A stretch of 64,000 bases of DNA from Casuarina equisetifolia (Eukaryota > Streptophyta > Magnoliopsida > Fagales > Casuarinaceae), in contig CM052356.1 in assembly GCA_028551475.1 (NCBI GenBank), positions 21,479,884-21,543,883 of the forward strand, in the 5' to 3' direction. Within the stretch, counting starts at the first letter, position 1. Every line of letters begins with the position of its first letter. Shown here piece by piece: positions 49,577 through 61,841 of the stretch. The translations under genes and the position numbers were made by a program. Below the pieces are notes generated by a model. The model saw nothing but the letters and a program-made list of their open reading frames with translations. It was not told where the DNA came from and did not search any database.

Positions 49577-49583
49577 TATAAAA
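49577..49583 (+). promoter_or_regulatory. TATA box of the second LRR gene
   Basis: TATAAAA predicts transcription from about 49,608. The in-frame ATG at 49,587 is then upstream of the transcript. ATG 49,632 would be in it, and ATG 49,731 gives the cleanest signal peptide. Confidence 0.6.
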
Positions 49584-49730
49584 GATGTGGATGTCAACAA
49601 GTTCGAAATAAACTTAGATAAAACAACTCAAATGGTTCTGTATTGGCCTTTCTTGTCACCTCTTCTTATAACTCTCTCTTGTTTGTCACCTTTTCATCTG
49701 AAAACCTCCAATCTAGGTCAACGACAGAAG

Positions 49731-51077
49731 ATGAGCAGAAAATTCCCCATAGCTGCTGTTACAGCCTTAGGCATTCTTCTTGTCTCTCTGATTGTCAACA
49801 CTAAAGTAGCACTTGGTGTCCAGGATGAAACAGTGGAATTCCTTCATGGTAGCAGAGGAAGTGGAGGTGGTAAGGGTAGAAATCAAAGCAAAGGATGCAG
49901 CACTGAAATCCACAGTAAGTTGGTCCCATTACGATGTAAGAAAGCAAGAATTTCTCAAGCTCCGCCATCTTTGCCACAGAAAAATGGAACTCTGGTATTT
50001 GCAGACCGACGGCTTGCGGTGGTCTACCCTGTCATCCAAAAATTCAAGTCTGTCATCACCTCAGATCCTCTAGGCATTACCAAATCCTGGGTAGGCTCAG
50101 ATATATGCAACTACAGAGGTTTCTTCTGTGACAACCCTCCAGACAACCAGTCTGCAATAGCTGTGGCTTCCATTGATTTCAATGGCTTCCAACTTGGTGC
50201 CCCCAGTCTTGACGGCTTTCTTGATCAGCTTCCTGACATCGCCCTTTTCCATGCGAATTCCAACAACTTTACTGGCACAATATCCCCGAACATCTCCAAG
50301 CTTGCATATCTTTACGAGCTTGACATAAGCAACAACCGATTCTCTGGTACATTTCCTACAGCAGTTCTGGGCATGAATAGCCTAACTTTCTTGGATATTC
50401 GGTTCAATTTATTCACTGGGTCAGTACCACCTCAAATATTCACCCAAGATCTTGACGTCCTCTTCATAAACAACAACAATTTTATGCAGACGCTTCCTAA
50501 CAATCTGGGCAGCTCTCATGTTCTGTATCTCACTCTAGCCAACAACAAATTCACCGGTCCAATCCCAGGAAGCATTGCTAAAGCTTTGTCCTTTCTCACC
50601 GAGGTCCTTCTTCTAAACAACCAGCTAACTGGTTGTCTGCCGTATGAGATAGGGTTTCTAAAGGAGACAACGGTGTTAGATACAAGCAACAATCAATTAA
50701 CTGGTCCTTTACCATTTTCGTTGGGTTGTCTAGAGAAGGTGGAGCAGTTGAGTTTTGCTGGGAATTTGTTCTACGGCATGGTTCCGGAGATAGTCTGTAT
50801 GCTAAAGAATTTGGTCAATTTATCGTTGTCCGATAACTATTTTACGTATGTAGGGCCACTATGTAGAAGTTTGATTGAGAGTGGAGTCCTTGATGTTAGA
50901 AATAACTGCATTCCTGACCTTCCGTCTCAAAGATCAGTAGCTGAATGCGCGCTTTTCTTCGCTTACCCGAGGATTTGTCCCAAAATGTTGACCTATACTT
51001 GTGTAACCTGTGCGCTTCCTCCGTGGCCCATCTGTGACTTCACTTCCTTGAATGCTTCCTCCACCTCGGGTCCTTGA
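49731..51077 (+). CDS. Secreted LRR protein, At4g06744-like, second copy, single exon
   Basis: A predicted extracellular protein of 448 aa. Start 49,731 gives the signal peptide [20 protein letters not shown]; the alternative start 49,632 adds 33 residues that are also hydrophobic. A low-complexity Gly/Arg segment follows ([15 protein letters not shown]), then the LRR cap ([10 protein letters not shown]), about ten LRRs ([46 protein letters not shown]) and a Cys-rich end (RNNC, AECALFF, ICPK, CVTC). It shares long near-identical stretches with the gene at 32,704 but differs fully before the cap and after the last cysteines. There is no extensin tail. The likely role is in the cell wall, as inferred from LRX relatives. 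Confidence 0.9.
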   Translation: MSRKFPIAAVTALGILLVSLIVNTKVALGVQDETVEFLHGSRGSGGGKGRNQSKGCSTEIHSKLVPLRCKKARISQAPPSLPQKNGTLVFADRRLAVVYPVIQKFKSVITSDPLGITKSWVGSDICNYRGFFCDNPPDNQSAIAVASIDFNGFQLGAPSLDGFLDQLPDIALFHANSNNFTGTISPNISKLAYLYELDISNNRFSGTFPTAVLGMNSLTFLDIRFNLFTGSVPPQIFTQDLDVLFINNNNFMQTLPNNLGSSHVLYLTLANNKFTGPIPGSIAKALSFLTEVLLLNNQLTGCLPYEIGFLKETTVLDTSNNQLTGPLPFSLGCLEKVEQLSFAGNLFYGMVPEIVCMLKNLVNLSLSDNYFTYVGPLCRSLIESGVLDVRNNCIPDLPSQRSVAECALFFAYPRICPKMLTYTCVTCALPPWPICDFTSLNASSTSGP

Positions 51078-51981
51078 CCTTCTTCATCCGCTCGTAGAAG
51101 GCATGATATTTCCTTTGTGATCTTTATCTTGTAATAAGGAACTCTCTACTGTGTCAATGATAATTTTATCATTCCTCCTTCAGTGTAATGAATATCGTAT
51201 ATGTTAAAGTGGGGAACGCTCAAATCCGGGCTCACTTCTAATTTTTGGACTTCTGTTTTCACTTTTATAGTACAACTTATAGTCCCAAATGATCCTTGTG
51301 TCATATGGATTGTCCATGAAACTTCTGCTTTCAAAGCCTCTACTCTACGCCTAACGGTGCAAATTACTTGACTGGTCAATGTACTTCTCTTCCTGTAAGA
51401 CTAAAGTACACTTCTGCGGTGTTATGGCATGCATTTGCGACCGAGAAACCCAAGGCATTGGTTAAAAGTTAATTTAAAAAAGTGAACACCCTAGGTGTCA
51501 CGAAAGCGGTTGCAGTTGTCCAATTAACCGCACAATATCTGCTAATGATCATAAAGAGCCCCATAATGCCATCAAAGCTCAACCGAAGAACGAAAAGAGT
51601 GAGCATACTGAAAAAATATTAAGGTGTGAGGGTCACTCTTCCTTATGTGCATCCTGAAACAAATATTATATGTAAATAAAATATTAATTTTAAGATGTAA
51701 AAAATTATAAAGCTAAAATACATCTCTAACTTTAATATTATATTCAAATGATAAATATTCAGTTTAAATTCTTAAGATATTAAATGAAAAAATCTTATCA
51801 CTTGAATTTATCCTTACACTTTTCATGTGAGATAATTTTTACCTTTAACAAAAATAAAAAAACAACTTAGTTGTATCTCATATGCAAGTCAATGACGGAA
51901 AGTATCTCATTTTGAAGAATATGGTCCAAAATTTGCCATTAGGGGATGCGAACTCGATGTCTTCTTTCTACTACCGACTTG
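51078..51981. other. 3' flank of the LRR gene and spacer
   Basis: No gene seen. Untranslated sequence then AT-rich DNA up to the TRIM target site. Confidence 0.5.
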
Positions 51982-51986
51982 ACAAC

Positions 51987-52114
51987 TGTTAGAGAATTAA
52001 AATATTCAGTCCCACATTGAGTAAGGCGATAGGAGAGCCTGGCTTTATAAGCTTCCACTAGCAACCCACTATTGTATAGTTTTGTGTTTTAGTTGGGCCC
52101 TTCAATTTCTAATA
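51987..52114 (+). repeat. TRIM 5' LTR (128 bp)
   Basis: Aligned without gaps to 52211-52338. Confidence 0.95.
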
Positions 52115-52210
52115 TGATATCAGAGCCGGCCCTGTGTCCTGCCTACCTTGGTGTGGTCCCTCTAAACTGGTTCCACCTCTCACCGCGCTCAACATGAAAC
52201 TATAGAAGAG

Positions 52211-52338
52211 TGTTGGAGGATTAAAATATCCAGTCCCACATTAGGTAAGGCAACAGGAGAACCTGGCCTTATAAGCTTCCACTAGCAACCCACTATTGCA
52301 CAGTTCTGTGTTTTAATTAGACCCTTCAATTTCTAATA
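52211..52338 (+). repeat. TRIM 3' LTR (128 bp)
   Basis: All 15 differences from the 5' LTR are transitions. Confidence 0.95.
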
Positions 52339-52343
52339 ACAAC

Positions 52344-52974
52344 TCTGCCTCCGCAAAGTCACTTTTTTCAGGGCATGGGAGGAGATGATAGATTCGATAG
52401 GTCCCCAACAAACCCGACGCATCATAATATCCTACAGCATGTATGCGGTCCATCCCAAAAAGAGCCTATAAAATACATATTATTGTTGAAGGACCAGCAA
52501 TCATACGGCAATATTTATCAACAGCCTCGTCAGCCGTCACTATTTTCGTATTCTGTTTTAAATGTCAATGGAAAGCCCCAGAACAGGAAGCATGAGCTTT
52601 CTCTGCTAATCAATAAATAGATAAGTCGGAATGGGCCCGGTATACGCCAGCCTGCCTCTTCAGACCGTGAATTCCTGATGTTTTATTTGCTGGCGTCGCA
52701 GATGCATGCCTAAAAGCTTGAGGGGAAGTGATGAACACTAGAGCATTAGCCTGGCAAGAATTATCTCGAACCTTGCCGACTTGTTGAAAACTTTATTGCT
52801 CTTCAGTGGTCGGATACTATTGACTATATGGTGATTGAACAGCCTGTCTGATCACGTGGTTGGGCATCACCAAAACTGTGTTTGGGATTCAAGAAAAGCG
52901 AATGGTGAATGCAAAAATTATGGCTATTCCCATCATCCAAAATGAAAATTGGAAGGCATAAAAGGTTCCTTCTT
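52344..52974. other. Spacer without recognised content
   Basis: An 81-codon + frame (52,375-52,620) exists, with no recognisable domain. I do not call it a gene. Confidence 0.5.
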
Positions 52975-53095
52975 TTCTTTTTCTTACAATACATAGAGGG
53001 AGAGAAGGTTTTGAATCCTTAACTTGATGCACTTGCAGGTCATAGACTTTTTGACTTTTTGCCATTAAACTAAGGGAGATACCCCTAAATAGTTT
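52975..53095 (-). mobile_element. tRNA-derived SINE-like fragment
   Basis: The minus strand has a box-A-like TAGTTTAATGGCAAAAAG and a box-B-like GGATTCAAAACC about 35 bp on, then a short body ending TGTAAGAAAAAGAAAAG. SINE-like layout; no target duplication confirmed. Confidence 0.45.
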
Positions 53096-53624
53096 CAAAT
53101 AATTAAAAATAGTGGGTTAAATCTTCAAACATAAGTCATCCTATCTTTTAAAAAAAAAAAACAGAAAAGACAATCTCTTCAATCCGAGATGCTAGATCAA
53201 AACGGACTCACAAAATAAAATAAAACTTGCAACTTTCTCCTTAATCATCTCCAAAATGTTGATTTTGGCACTAAGCTCACTATTGTTTTTGTTTTTCTTG
53301 CGACCACACCAATTGTAGAAGAGCCCAGTATGAAGGGGTTACGCTGTTGCCAACTTGAGTTTAAAAAATGGCAGTTTAGTGACTTTTGGACCTAAGAAAT
53401 GGCACTTTAGCCAGGATAAAGTTCACTTGCACAAGCTTATAGAGTTTGTCGTAATTTGTGCACAAAAAAAATATAAGCGATGGTTCCCACGCCATTAGTT
53501 GTTGAATACAACAAGACGCAATAGACAGCATGCAATATTTAAGATGAAAATAACTTAAAAGGTAAGCAATCCATCGGAACACTATAATGTCATCACTAGG
53601 AAAGGATAATGAGGACTTGGACTT

Positions 53625-54490
53625 GGATGAAGTATTTTTGGGTTTTACCTTATTTTCTTTCCTTTTTGATAATTGGGTTTTATCTTGCTTTGCTTTTAAA
53701 CGAGACATCAACTTTGATAGATATGGTTAATAAAAGACCCAAGATGAAAAGAGAAGATCGTAGAAGAAAAATATTGAGAATAGAAAAAGAGAATTTTAGG
53801 CTCCTCTTTAGGTTTGGGTTTCTGTCTCGTACAGAATTCTAATTTGAAGTTGACTTTGCAATCAAAATGTTTTTATCCCTTGGTGCTTTATTTAATTTCT
53901 AGACATAACCCATAATCCTCCTGGGTGTGAATTGGTATTAGTCATTTGAGATAGCAGTAAGAACTCTGCAAAAGGCGTGGCAAAGGCAGTTCGAGTTTTA
54001 AAAGCTCATTTTTTGAGATGGAAGAGTTGGTAGTGGTTCATATTTTCGAGAAAGTAAAGCGGATAACGGCACTAAGAATGGAGATGTGAAAGGCACTAAG
54101 AATGGAGATGTGAGAGGCACTAAAAACAAAGGAGAAGGAAGGATGTGACCAAATAAAGTCTTTATTGGGTGGAATGTTGGAGCAACTTTAAATTTTAAAC
54201 CTAAGAGTGCAGGCACAAGACCATAATAAGGAAAAGGAAAAAGAAAAGGAGGAGAATTTTGAGCTACCTCAATGGTAGAAGATGATAATAATGATGATGA
54301 ATTTCTATCAAATTAATTGTCACACCTAAAAAGATTATAAGTGTACCTAAATATCAAAAAGCACATAGAGTGCCAAAAATACTTCAGTTATAGAGTAAAT
54401 TTTAATCAAACCTAAGAAATGAGACAAAAAGTCTTCCTTTTCTATTTTCAATATTTTTCTTTTTTGATCCCTCTTTCCAGTCCTAGCCCG
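53625..54490. repeat. Long imperfect inverted repeat
   Basis: The segment around 53,760-53,815 (AGAAAAATATTGAGAATAG, then TTTAGGTTTG) is inverted at 54,415-54,475 (AGAAAAATATTGAAAATAG on the minus strand), and GAAGTATTTTTGG near 53,628 is inverted near 54,372. The arms are 60-200 bp with many mismatches. It may be an eroded fold-back element. Confidence 0.5.
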
Positions 54491-54781
54491 CATTCCCTCC
54501 CTGATCGTGACATATAAACATTCTATCAAAGCTCACCTAAGAAGTTCTAAGAGGAGACATAAAGTTAAATTTGGAGCATGTTTGATCAACAGTAAGGAAG
54601 ACATTTTTTCCTTTTCTATTTTCAATATTTTTCTTTTTTGATCCCTCTTTCCAGTCCTAGCCCGCATTCCCTCCCTGATCGTGACATATAAACATTCTAT
54701 CAAAGCTTACCTAAGAAGTTCTAAGAGGAGACATAAAGTTAAATTTGGAGCATGTTTGATCAACAGTAAGGAAGACATTTT
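54434..54781. repeat. Tandem duplication, two 174-bp units
   Basis: 54434-54607 and 54608-54781 are identical except for one visible C/T difference (GCTCACC versus GCTTACC). The copying event is recent. Confidence 0.9.
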
Positions 54782-56504
54782 TAGTTAGAAGCTAAGTTTG
54801 AACATATATATAAGTAGAGATCTAAATTTGAAGAGGCATTTAAACAAGTTTTAAGCATATAAGAACTTCAGTCACTAGGGGCTTTGGGTTAGTTTAAGTT
54901 TTTTTTTTTGTTTAACTTTTAATGTCTACTAATAAGTTTCTTCATGTTGTAGATTAGGGTTTTAGGACTATACTTATGTTTATCATTATTCGCTACACTA
55001 ATAATTTCTTCAATCATTTTCTTCACATAATTTCAAGGGTTTCCAAAAAGAAAATCTTTCTAACTATTGTTTCTCTTAGATCAAGTGAAATGAAAGCAAA
55101 TGCATTCATTTAATGAGATGGGTAACAATAATCTCAAAGAAAAAAAATGAACAAAAATGTTTATTGGGTTGCAGCTCCAACGATAAATAAAGAGCAAATT
55201 AACATAGGCATAAGATTGATACTAGTGAAAATGAAATAATTTGATAAAAAAGGATAAAAAGAAACCAAATTAAATTGAGGTACAAGAATCTTGCTTTCTT
55301 TTTGAAAAAGTTCAAAGCCTCTAGTATTGGCAAAGTCTAAAGCAATTAAACTATTAGGGATTTTATTTTAATTTTTTTTTTTTTGGTCGGCTTCTTTGAT
55401 CTAATGAAGTTAATAATGAAATAAAATTGATAATGGATCAGTTACTATGCTCCACTATTTAGATATAAGAGTTTTTACCATTCGTTGGTGGTTTAGTACC
55501 CAAATAGGAAGGAACTACATGCAACAATTTGTTGGATCATTAATAATATGAGCTAGAATTACATATATTGATGGACTAAAGTAGGCACACCCACCAAAGA
55601 AATAAGCATTACCTGTCGAGAAAAGGTGAGCTTAGCCCACAAAATAAAAGCCAGATTGGACTAATAGTATAAAAAGAGGGCTTAGCCTATAGGAATAACA
55701 GGGCTTGACCCATTAAAAAGGTGACCTCAGCTGACCCTACATAGCCCACCGCGGTCCCAGAGGAGGGAAGCTAGCAAGGCCTACCTAGAATAATGGGGCA
55801 TACATCCCAGATTTCTAAAAGTGCTTGAAGCTCCCATTTACAAACGGAGCCAATTCATGAAATTGACATCTGTGCCCAAGTCCTAAACACAAGCATTAAA
55901 GTCCAAGTTTTAAATTGGGCCAAGTTCTAACCGGGCCTTTAGCTCAAGGTTTTCAATGGGTGTATTATTTGATGAAGTACTATGATTACATTAATAGATA
56001 TAATTGATAGTGACATCAAAAGTTTATACACTCTAGAAGTGTGGAATTCTGCATTTATATGATTCAAGCATTTAACCCCTTTAAGTTTAACGTCACAATA
56101 AGTCTATAAGATGATCGCTTGTCGCCCAAAAGGCCGAAATTATCCCCATCAATGACACTCAGGGGACTGAAGTCCATAACCTCACTTTGACACCAATTTT
56201 GGATCAAGTCTAACTTATAGGGTCGTTTAAATGGACTAACATGTAGGGTCTAGCAGCTTTTGGATGATCACCTAGCCTACCAATATCAAATGGACTGTTG
56301 TTCCACTAGTTTTCGACAGGCTTCCTAAAGTTAGAATAGGCTTCCAACCCACCAATATCAAATGTGTCCTCGTCTTATATTTATTTAAGTTTAAATGTAT
56401 CTTTCTTGTATCTTGGGGGTATGGTGGTTGAAAAATCTAACATGACATGTTTTAAGGTTAGAGAGTACAATTTCTAGTTGGTTTAACTGTGTTAAGGAAG
56501 AAAA
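54782..56504. other. Repeat-like spacer, no gene
   Basis: 55,580-56,350 has the higher GC and phrase-like repeats (GGGCTTAGCC, ACCAATATCAAATG twice) seen in retrotransposon LTRs. A possible minus-strand primer-site look-alike (TTGGTGTCAAAGTG) lies near 56,190. No LTR pair found. Confidence 0.35.
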
Positions 56505-57087
56505 TGTTAGAATAGAACTTCTTGTAAAGCATGACGTATTTTCTTATATAGCACGAAAGCAGATTGTAATAGTTTTAAGCTTTCTGTAATGTTTCAATTG
56601 TTATTTTTTGTCAATTCATAAACTACGAAGGTTCCAATAAATGGAATCATTTGATAATATTTTTCCTTTGTTTCATCGCTTCCAACACAAAAAAAAAAAA
56701 AAAAAAAAACTCAACATCTTTATAGATTGGTCTCTTTTGGAAAATAACAATTATTAGGTTTTGGAGTAAAATTAGTAGAAAGGTAGATTTACCTTTTCCA
56801 CTTGCATTTAAGGGCCAAATCGTAATTTAATGTCCAAGGGTTTCATCATGTTCTCTAGCTAGTATATTGAGGTCATTCTCGGTGGAAAGAAAGTTTATGA
56901 GAATGCAGAGTTTGTGACAACTGAGTGATACAATTGTATTTTTTTTCCCTCCCATAATGGTGAAAAATTGCTTATTGGACTATAAACGTAGGGATAATTC
57001 CAAACCATGTAATTTTTGTTTTCTCTCTTTGATTCTTCTTGATTTCTTACCATTTTTTAGGTGTTTTCTTGCCTTGATTCTTAAGAA
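56505..57087 (+). repeat. Possible 5' LTR of an old copia element
   Basis: Starts TGTTAGAATAGAAC and is followed at 57090-57102 by TGGTATCAAATCC, a degraded Met-tRNA primer site. It fits in strand and order with copia RT text at 59,990-60,640. Not proven without a second LTR. Confidence 0.35.
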
Positions 57088-57261
57088 AGTGGTATCAAAT
57101 CCAAGTTAGTTGACTATACAATTTAAGCAATAAGCATTTGGTGTGTCTAGGTCTAGGAGCATTTTATTAAACACTCTAAGTTGCTTTTTGTGTATTTATA
57201 AAGCAATTTCATTGAGGCATTCTAGAACACCTCTGACACAACATTCTTATGGGAGGCAAAG

Positions 57262-58666
57262 TGATAACTCTATTTTTATAGAGTTATTTTGACTATTTTA
57301 AGATATAAATAATACAAGTTTTATAAGATAATATTTAAGTTTTGATATATTTATGTAAATTTGTGTTATTTATGTAATAAATCTCAAAAGAGTAAAAAAA
57401 AATAAATGAAAAAAAAGTTACAAAAAAGCACACGAACAAGAAAAAGAAAGAAAAAGAAATCAAAAGAAGAAAAGATGAGGTAACGTGTAAAGTAGCAAAA
57501 AGAAGAGGAAAAGGACAAAGAAGGAAAGGAAATAAATAAAAGGAGCAAAAAAGTGAATTAGTAAGGGAGAATCTTAGTCACGCATCCCAAGATAGCATAA
57601 AAGGGCAAAGGAACGTGAACTATGACACAAGTGGAAAGAAGGCGCCCCACAAGAGAAGAAGAGAGAGAAGAGAGAGAAAAGAAGAAAAACCATGTGTTGC
57701 CGCCGGAACCCAAGAAGGGAGATAAAGCTAGAAAAGAAGGAGAAAACTAAGAAGAAAAAGAGAAATAGGGTGCGAAAGCTTCTTCTACTTCTTATCATTC
57801 TTGAATTATAAGAATTATGTAAACAATTCTTAAAGAGAAGACAGTGTGGTAATAATTTTCCTATTCTTTTTATTTAAGATGTTTTGTTTAATTTCTATTA
57901 TTACTTTAGTTTGTTATTTCAAAATGTTCTAAACTTCTTTTGTTAGAACAAAGATGTAGCCTAACTATGATAATGTAAATTTTATAAGTTTTTATGTTTT
58001 GCAAGATATTTTATTTATGTGAGTTATATATTATTATACTTAATGCTTTTAAGTGATTGGCCACCACTTAAATAATTTGATGTGCATGTTTGAGACTGAG
58101 AGGTAATAATATACAATTGTTTCTTATAATATATAACCATGAATTAAATGTGGATAGACATATACCATGTTGTTTGTGTGGCTTTTAGTGATAAGATAAT
58201 CGAAAGATTTATTGTAAACTAGGAATGTTCACAGATCCTAATATGCATTTGGTTTGATTAAATTCATGTATAGAAATATAATGAATTAATGAACTAAATA
58301 AGTTTGCTATACATAGACATAGGATAGTAAATAAATTAGGAAATTCCACCATCACATAGGTAATATCATTCTTACAGGCATAAACTATAAAAATTTATAT
58401 CTAATAGTTATGGTGAAATCGAAAATTCTAACATGTTTTTTATCTTGATTGTTCTTACTTGGATTCGATTTTAATTAGCATTGAGTTTTTGTTTTAGAAA
58501 TTTTAAATTTTAATTCATCATCAACAATATTTTGATTTGCTAGATAAATTTTAGGATTAATTTAACATTAGTACTTAATTAGTTTAGTATTCATTAAGGA
58601 CGATACTTTTCTTATCATTATATTACTTGTTCGACATGTTTACTTACATTTAAAATTCACTGAACA
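57262..58666 (+). mobile_element. Solo LTR of the Athila-type family
   Basis: A 1,405-bp LTR homologous to those at 10,125 and 18,613 but in inverse orientation (starts TGATAACTCTATTTTTATAG, ends ATTCACTGAACA on the + strand, the complement of the other two). The target duplication CAAAG is perfect (57257-57261 and 58667-58671). No internal region remains, as expected after LTR-LTR recombination. Its middle (57,370-57,850) has diverged strongly from the other copies, so it is an older insertion or another subfamily. Confidence 0.95.
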
Positions 58667-58671
58667 CAAAG

Positions 58672-59989
58672 CTCATCAAGTGTTTTGCCATATACGCAGT
58701 AAGCATTCCACGTTTGGCACCACTAAATAGAAAAAGCCTCTTTCTTTTCAAACAACTATGGCTAGAACTGATTGATGAAACCTTTCACAACTTGGTGTCA
58801 CACAAAGGAGTGAAAGAACAACCCAAAGTGAGAGAAAATCTAGTGTTAGCTTGGGAAATGGATGTAATGAACTCGATATTTTTTATAGCAAACAATGAAA
58901 GAATTTGGAAGAATTCAATCTCAAAGTAATTTATGAAACATTATACAATTTCATAAGCAATTGAAAGCTAAAACTATTGCAATAGGAAGCCTCCTTAAGA
59001 GTTGGCTACTACTTTAATCACTTAAATTCTTTTAAATCTTGGTTCTTTCATTCTAGCTCTAACTCCTTTATATAAAGCATCTACACCTCCTCTTCTATCT
59101 TTTAGAAACCTTATCTTATTTTTAGCATTCTAAAATTTTCATCAAATCTTTATTTTTGTAGAATCTTATCTTATCCCACTTCTCCTAGAATTCTTATCTT
59201 AACAATTATTGGAGTTAAACAATTCTTGGTTATGTGCATGGATCATAACAGTTATTGGTATCCCTAAGATGGTTGAGCCATGCCGTTCTTAGTCGTTGTT
59301 TCTCCACTTAAATATGCTAATCCACCTTTCCCAATGTATAGAGTTGTGCAAGCTACATGCTTCAAAAACACATTCCACTAGTCCCCTTCTGGTAACCTTG
59401 AAAAATACCAAGTAAAACAATGTTGTTGAACAAAAGTGAGCAACTTAAGTAAGACTATTAAAGTTTAATGACCCATTCCAAAACTTTAAAACACTAGAAA
59501 AGAAAACATCATCACTTATAAGATCAAAACTCCATCCAAAATCTTTTGAACTTCCTTTACTCATATGCTATTTGTGAACTTCAATTAAATATACAAGCTA
59601 GGCCAAATTAGAATCAATAGATGAACCCAATTTAAACCCCTCTTCCCTAGATTATGTCGATCTTAAAAGAACATAATTAGAATTGCAAAATGAATGAATA
59701 GAAGTTTTATTGAGAAAATCAAATTTATGATTTTACATGTTAAGTTATCAAGACCATTTTAGGGTAAGGTGATGCTTGTTATAGTGAACTTAATCAACAT
59801 GTATCTTTTAAATTTTTTTTATAAGAGCACCATCTACATAGATTTGAATGGGCAAGGCTATTTTACTCAACATTTGTGAGTATTTCACTATGGGGCATTT
59901 GTTTATAGTCCTAGAGATAAGATGAAAAGATTGGAAAATACATCTTATTGGGCTATGCAAATGACTTATATCTCTTCCTTACAATAAGA
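58672..59989. other. Degraded repeat DNA, probably internal copia sequence
   Basis: No intact frame. A possible minus-strand TATA region (CTTTATATAAAGGAG) near 59,075 hints at another LTR. Only the strand-consistent copia signals after 59,990 are clear. Confidence 0.35.
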
Positions 59990-60640
59990 ATGGAGGATGA
60001 GGAAGCTACATAAATAATAATATTAATAGTGATGAAGCTTCCACAATGACTAATGACGTACCCACTAACATACCACCACAAGAACATATTAATAATCATC
60101 TTATTGAGCCACCAACTATTATTTTTTTTTTTTTAGAAGATCCAATTAAGTGTAACAACGTTCAAAAAAGTATTTCACATAGAATATGTAATATTGATTG
60201 ATGAGGGAGAACCTCAATGTTATATAATGAGTATCAAAGATGAGAAAAAATGGGAATGGCAAAGAGCCATGCAATAAGGAATGAATGTTGGTACATGTTA
60301 ATAATTGGAGGGTTGCAAAGAGGTGTTGACATGGGTAGTGCTGGTAAGACACTATCAAGAAGAAGTTTTCAAGTTGAAGTTGCTAGGTAATAAGGTATAC
60401 TCGTTGACTAATAACAAAAACATTTGTTCTAGTGGTAGTGTCTAAGGCCTAATAGTGAAATACTTGTATGAGAATCACTCTTATGAATTTTTAATACTAA
60501 TTGAGGGTAAGAGAGAACTAAAAAGTAAATGAGTGTTCAAGTTAAAGGCATAAGAGAACTCACAATCAAAGTATAAGATATGACTAATTGTGAATGGATT
60601 TGCCAAGAAGAAGGAAACATGTTGTGGAAAAAAAAATTCT
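59990..60640 (+). pseudogene. copia RT remnant
   Basis: The + strand reads LIDEGEPQCY and KWEWQRAMQ near 60,190-60,280, like the start of copia RT (EPECYEEAM...W..AM). It then reads KRELKSK, VFKLKA and LIVNGFAKKK near 60,500-60,620, like KRALKNKWVFKLK...LVVKGF. It is preceded by the variable linker (ASTMTNDVPTNIPPQEHIN). Stops throughout. Confidence 0.6.
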
Positions 60641-61840
60641 TGATGTTTTTCTTAGTTAAGCTTTTGCTGATTTGCTTCTTAACAACAACCATATGATGAG
60701 TAGCTTACATAAGTGATGAAACTTAAGACTCCATTAGAGCAATACCTTTTTTGCTTATATCACTCAAGGATGTGAAATTGATTTTGATTTGTTATTATAT
60801 ATCAAAGGTTCCTGCAAATTGCCCTATATCTAGACTCCTTAGGCCTCCCAAAGCTAAATACTCACTTGATAATGAATCAAATATTGATCACAAAGCATTT
60901 GTCAAGTGGGTGTGGATTAGATATGAGAACAGATCAAATATACAGTTTTTATTTTTTGGTCCAATCGCCAAACTATATAGACCAAGTAATTTCTCATTTG
61001 ATTGATGAATAATTAGGGATTCGTTGTGTAATTCACTTAATTTCAATAAAAAAATGAACAATAAATAAATAAATAAATAAATAAAAGCCCTCTCTGATAA
61101 ATATTACCTCCTCTTAAAGTCTTTTATAAATCCATGAAACTAATTCAATGGAATACTCGACCGATGTTTACCATTTTTATCATCCATAAATTAATAATCC
61201 ATTGTTAACCTGATATTTACTTTTTCAGTGTTAAAATACATCAACGCCCATGATCTACTTGAAAGACTAGTTGATGGATCCCTGCAGGATTGGCACTCGA
61301 ATCTAAAAGAGAACAAAAAGACCAACAGAACCTGTATTTGAAGCGTACGTTGTAGGCATACCTACGGACTAGTCTATGAATGCCTAGCCCCTTTTATTTG
61401 TCTTCGGGTGCTTTGGACCATACCAGCCGAACTGAGATGAACACAGAGGCATGGGGATGAAGATTATCAACAGTGGATATACATGTTCTTAGATACGGAG
61501 GTTCGTAGTAAGATATGCTTAAGCTAATCACGCTTCACTTAGTCCCAGACGAGGACAGAGGATTTAAAAATTATGCTAACTGTAAAGTCACAGGCGCCGA
61601 ACAAACGGAAAAGGTTTAACAAACACAAAGCGACAAGGCAAACTACAGTCTCGCTCGAAAAGAAAGAAGAAATAGGAAAGCAGAGCAGTAGCTATGGGAC
61701 TCCGGGGTATAGGTCTGTAGAGGGACAGCGAGGAAAACCAACTCTTGGCAGAAGCAGTAAAGAGATGATTAGTGAACGTCAGAAACCGTACGTCCCCTGT
61801 AGTTACACGTCAGATTTGATCTTTTTACCGTGCCTTGCCT
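60641..61840. other. Spacer upstream of the receptor kinase gene
   Basis: Includes an 84-codon + frame (60,751-61,005) and a 91-codon + frame (61,573-61,848) with no recognisable domain. The sequence loses its AT-richness from about 61,250 toward the gene. Confidence 0.45.
61060..61085. repeat. (AATA)n microsatellite
   Basis: About six tetramer copies after an A-rich run. Confidence 0.85.
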
Positions 61841-61841
61841 T

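Larger units (their letters stand above)
51987..52338 (+). mobile_element. Complete TRIM (terminal-repeat retrotransposon in miniature)
   Basis: Two 128-bp LTRs (51987-52114 and 52211-52338, each TGTTRGAG...TTCTAATA), 15 differences and no indels. The target duplication ACAAC is perfect (51982-51986, 52339-52343). The primer site TGATATCAGAGCC (52115-52127) matches the Met-tRNA site with one change. The internal region is 96 bp with no coding capacity, so mobilisation would need enzymes of another element. Total 352 bp. Confidence 0.95.

Noticed and set aside
49587..49730. Upstream in-frame start for the second LRR protein
   Set aside because: ATG 49,587 lies only a few bases past the TATA box and so outside the expected transcript; 49,731 gives a better signal peptide, although 49,632 stays possible.
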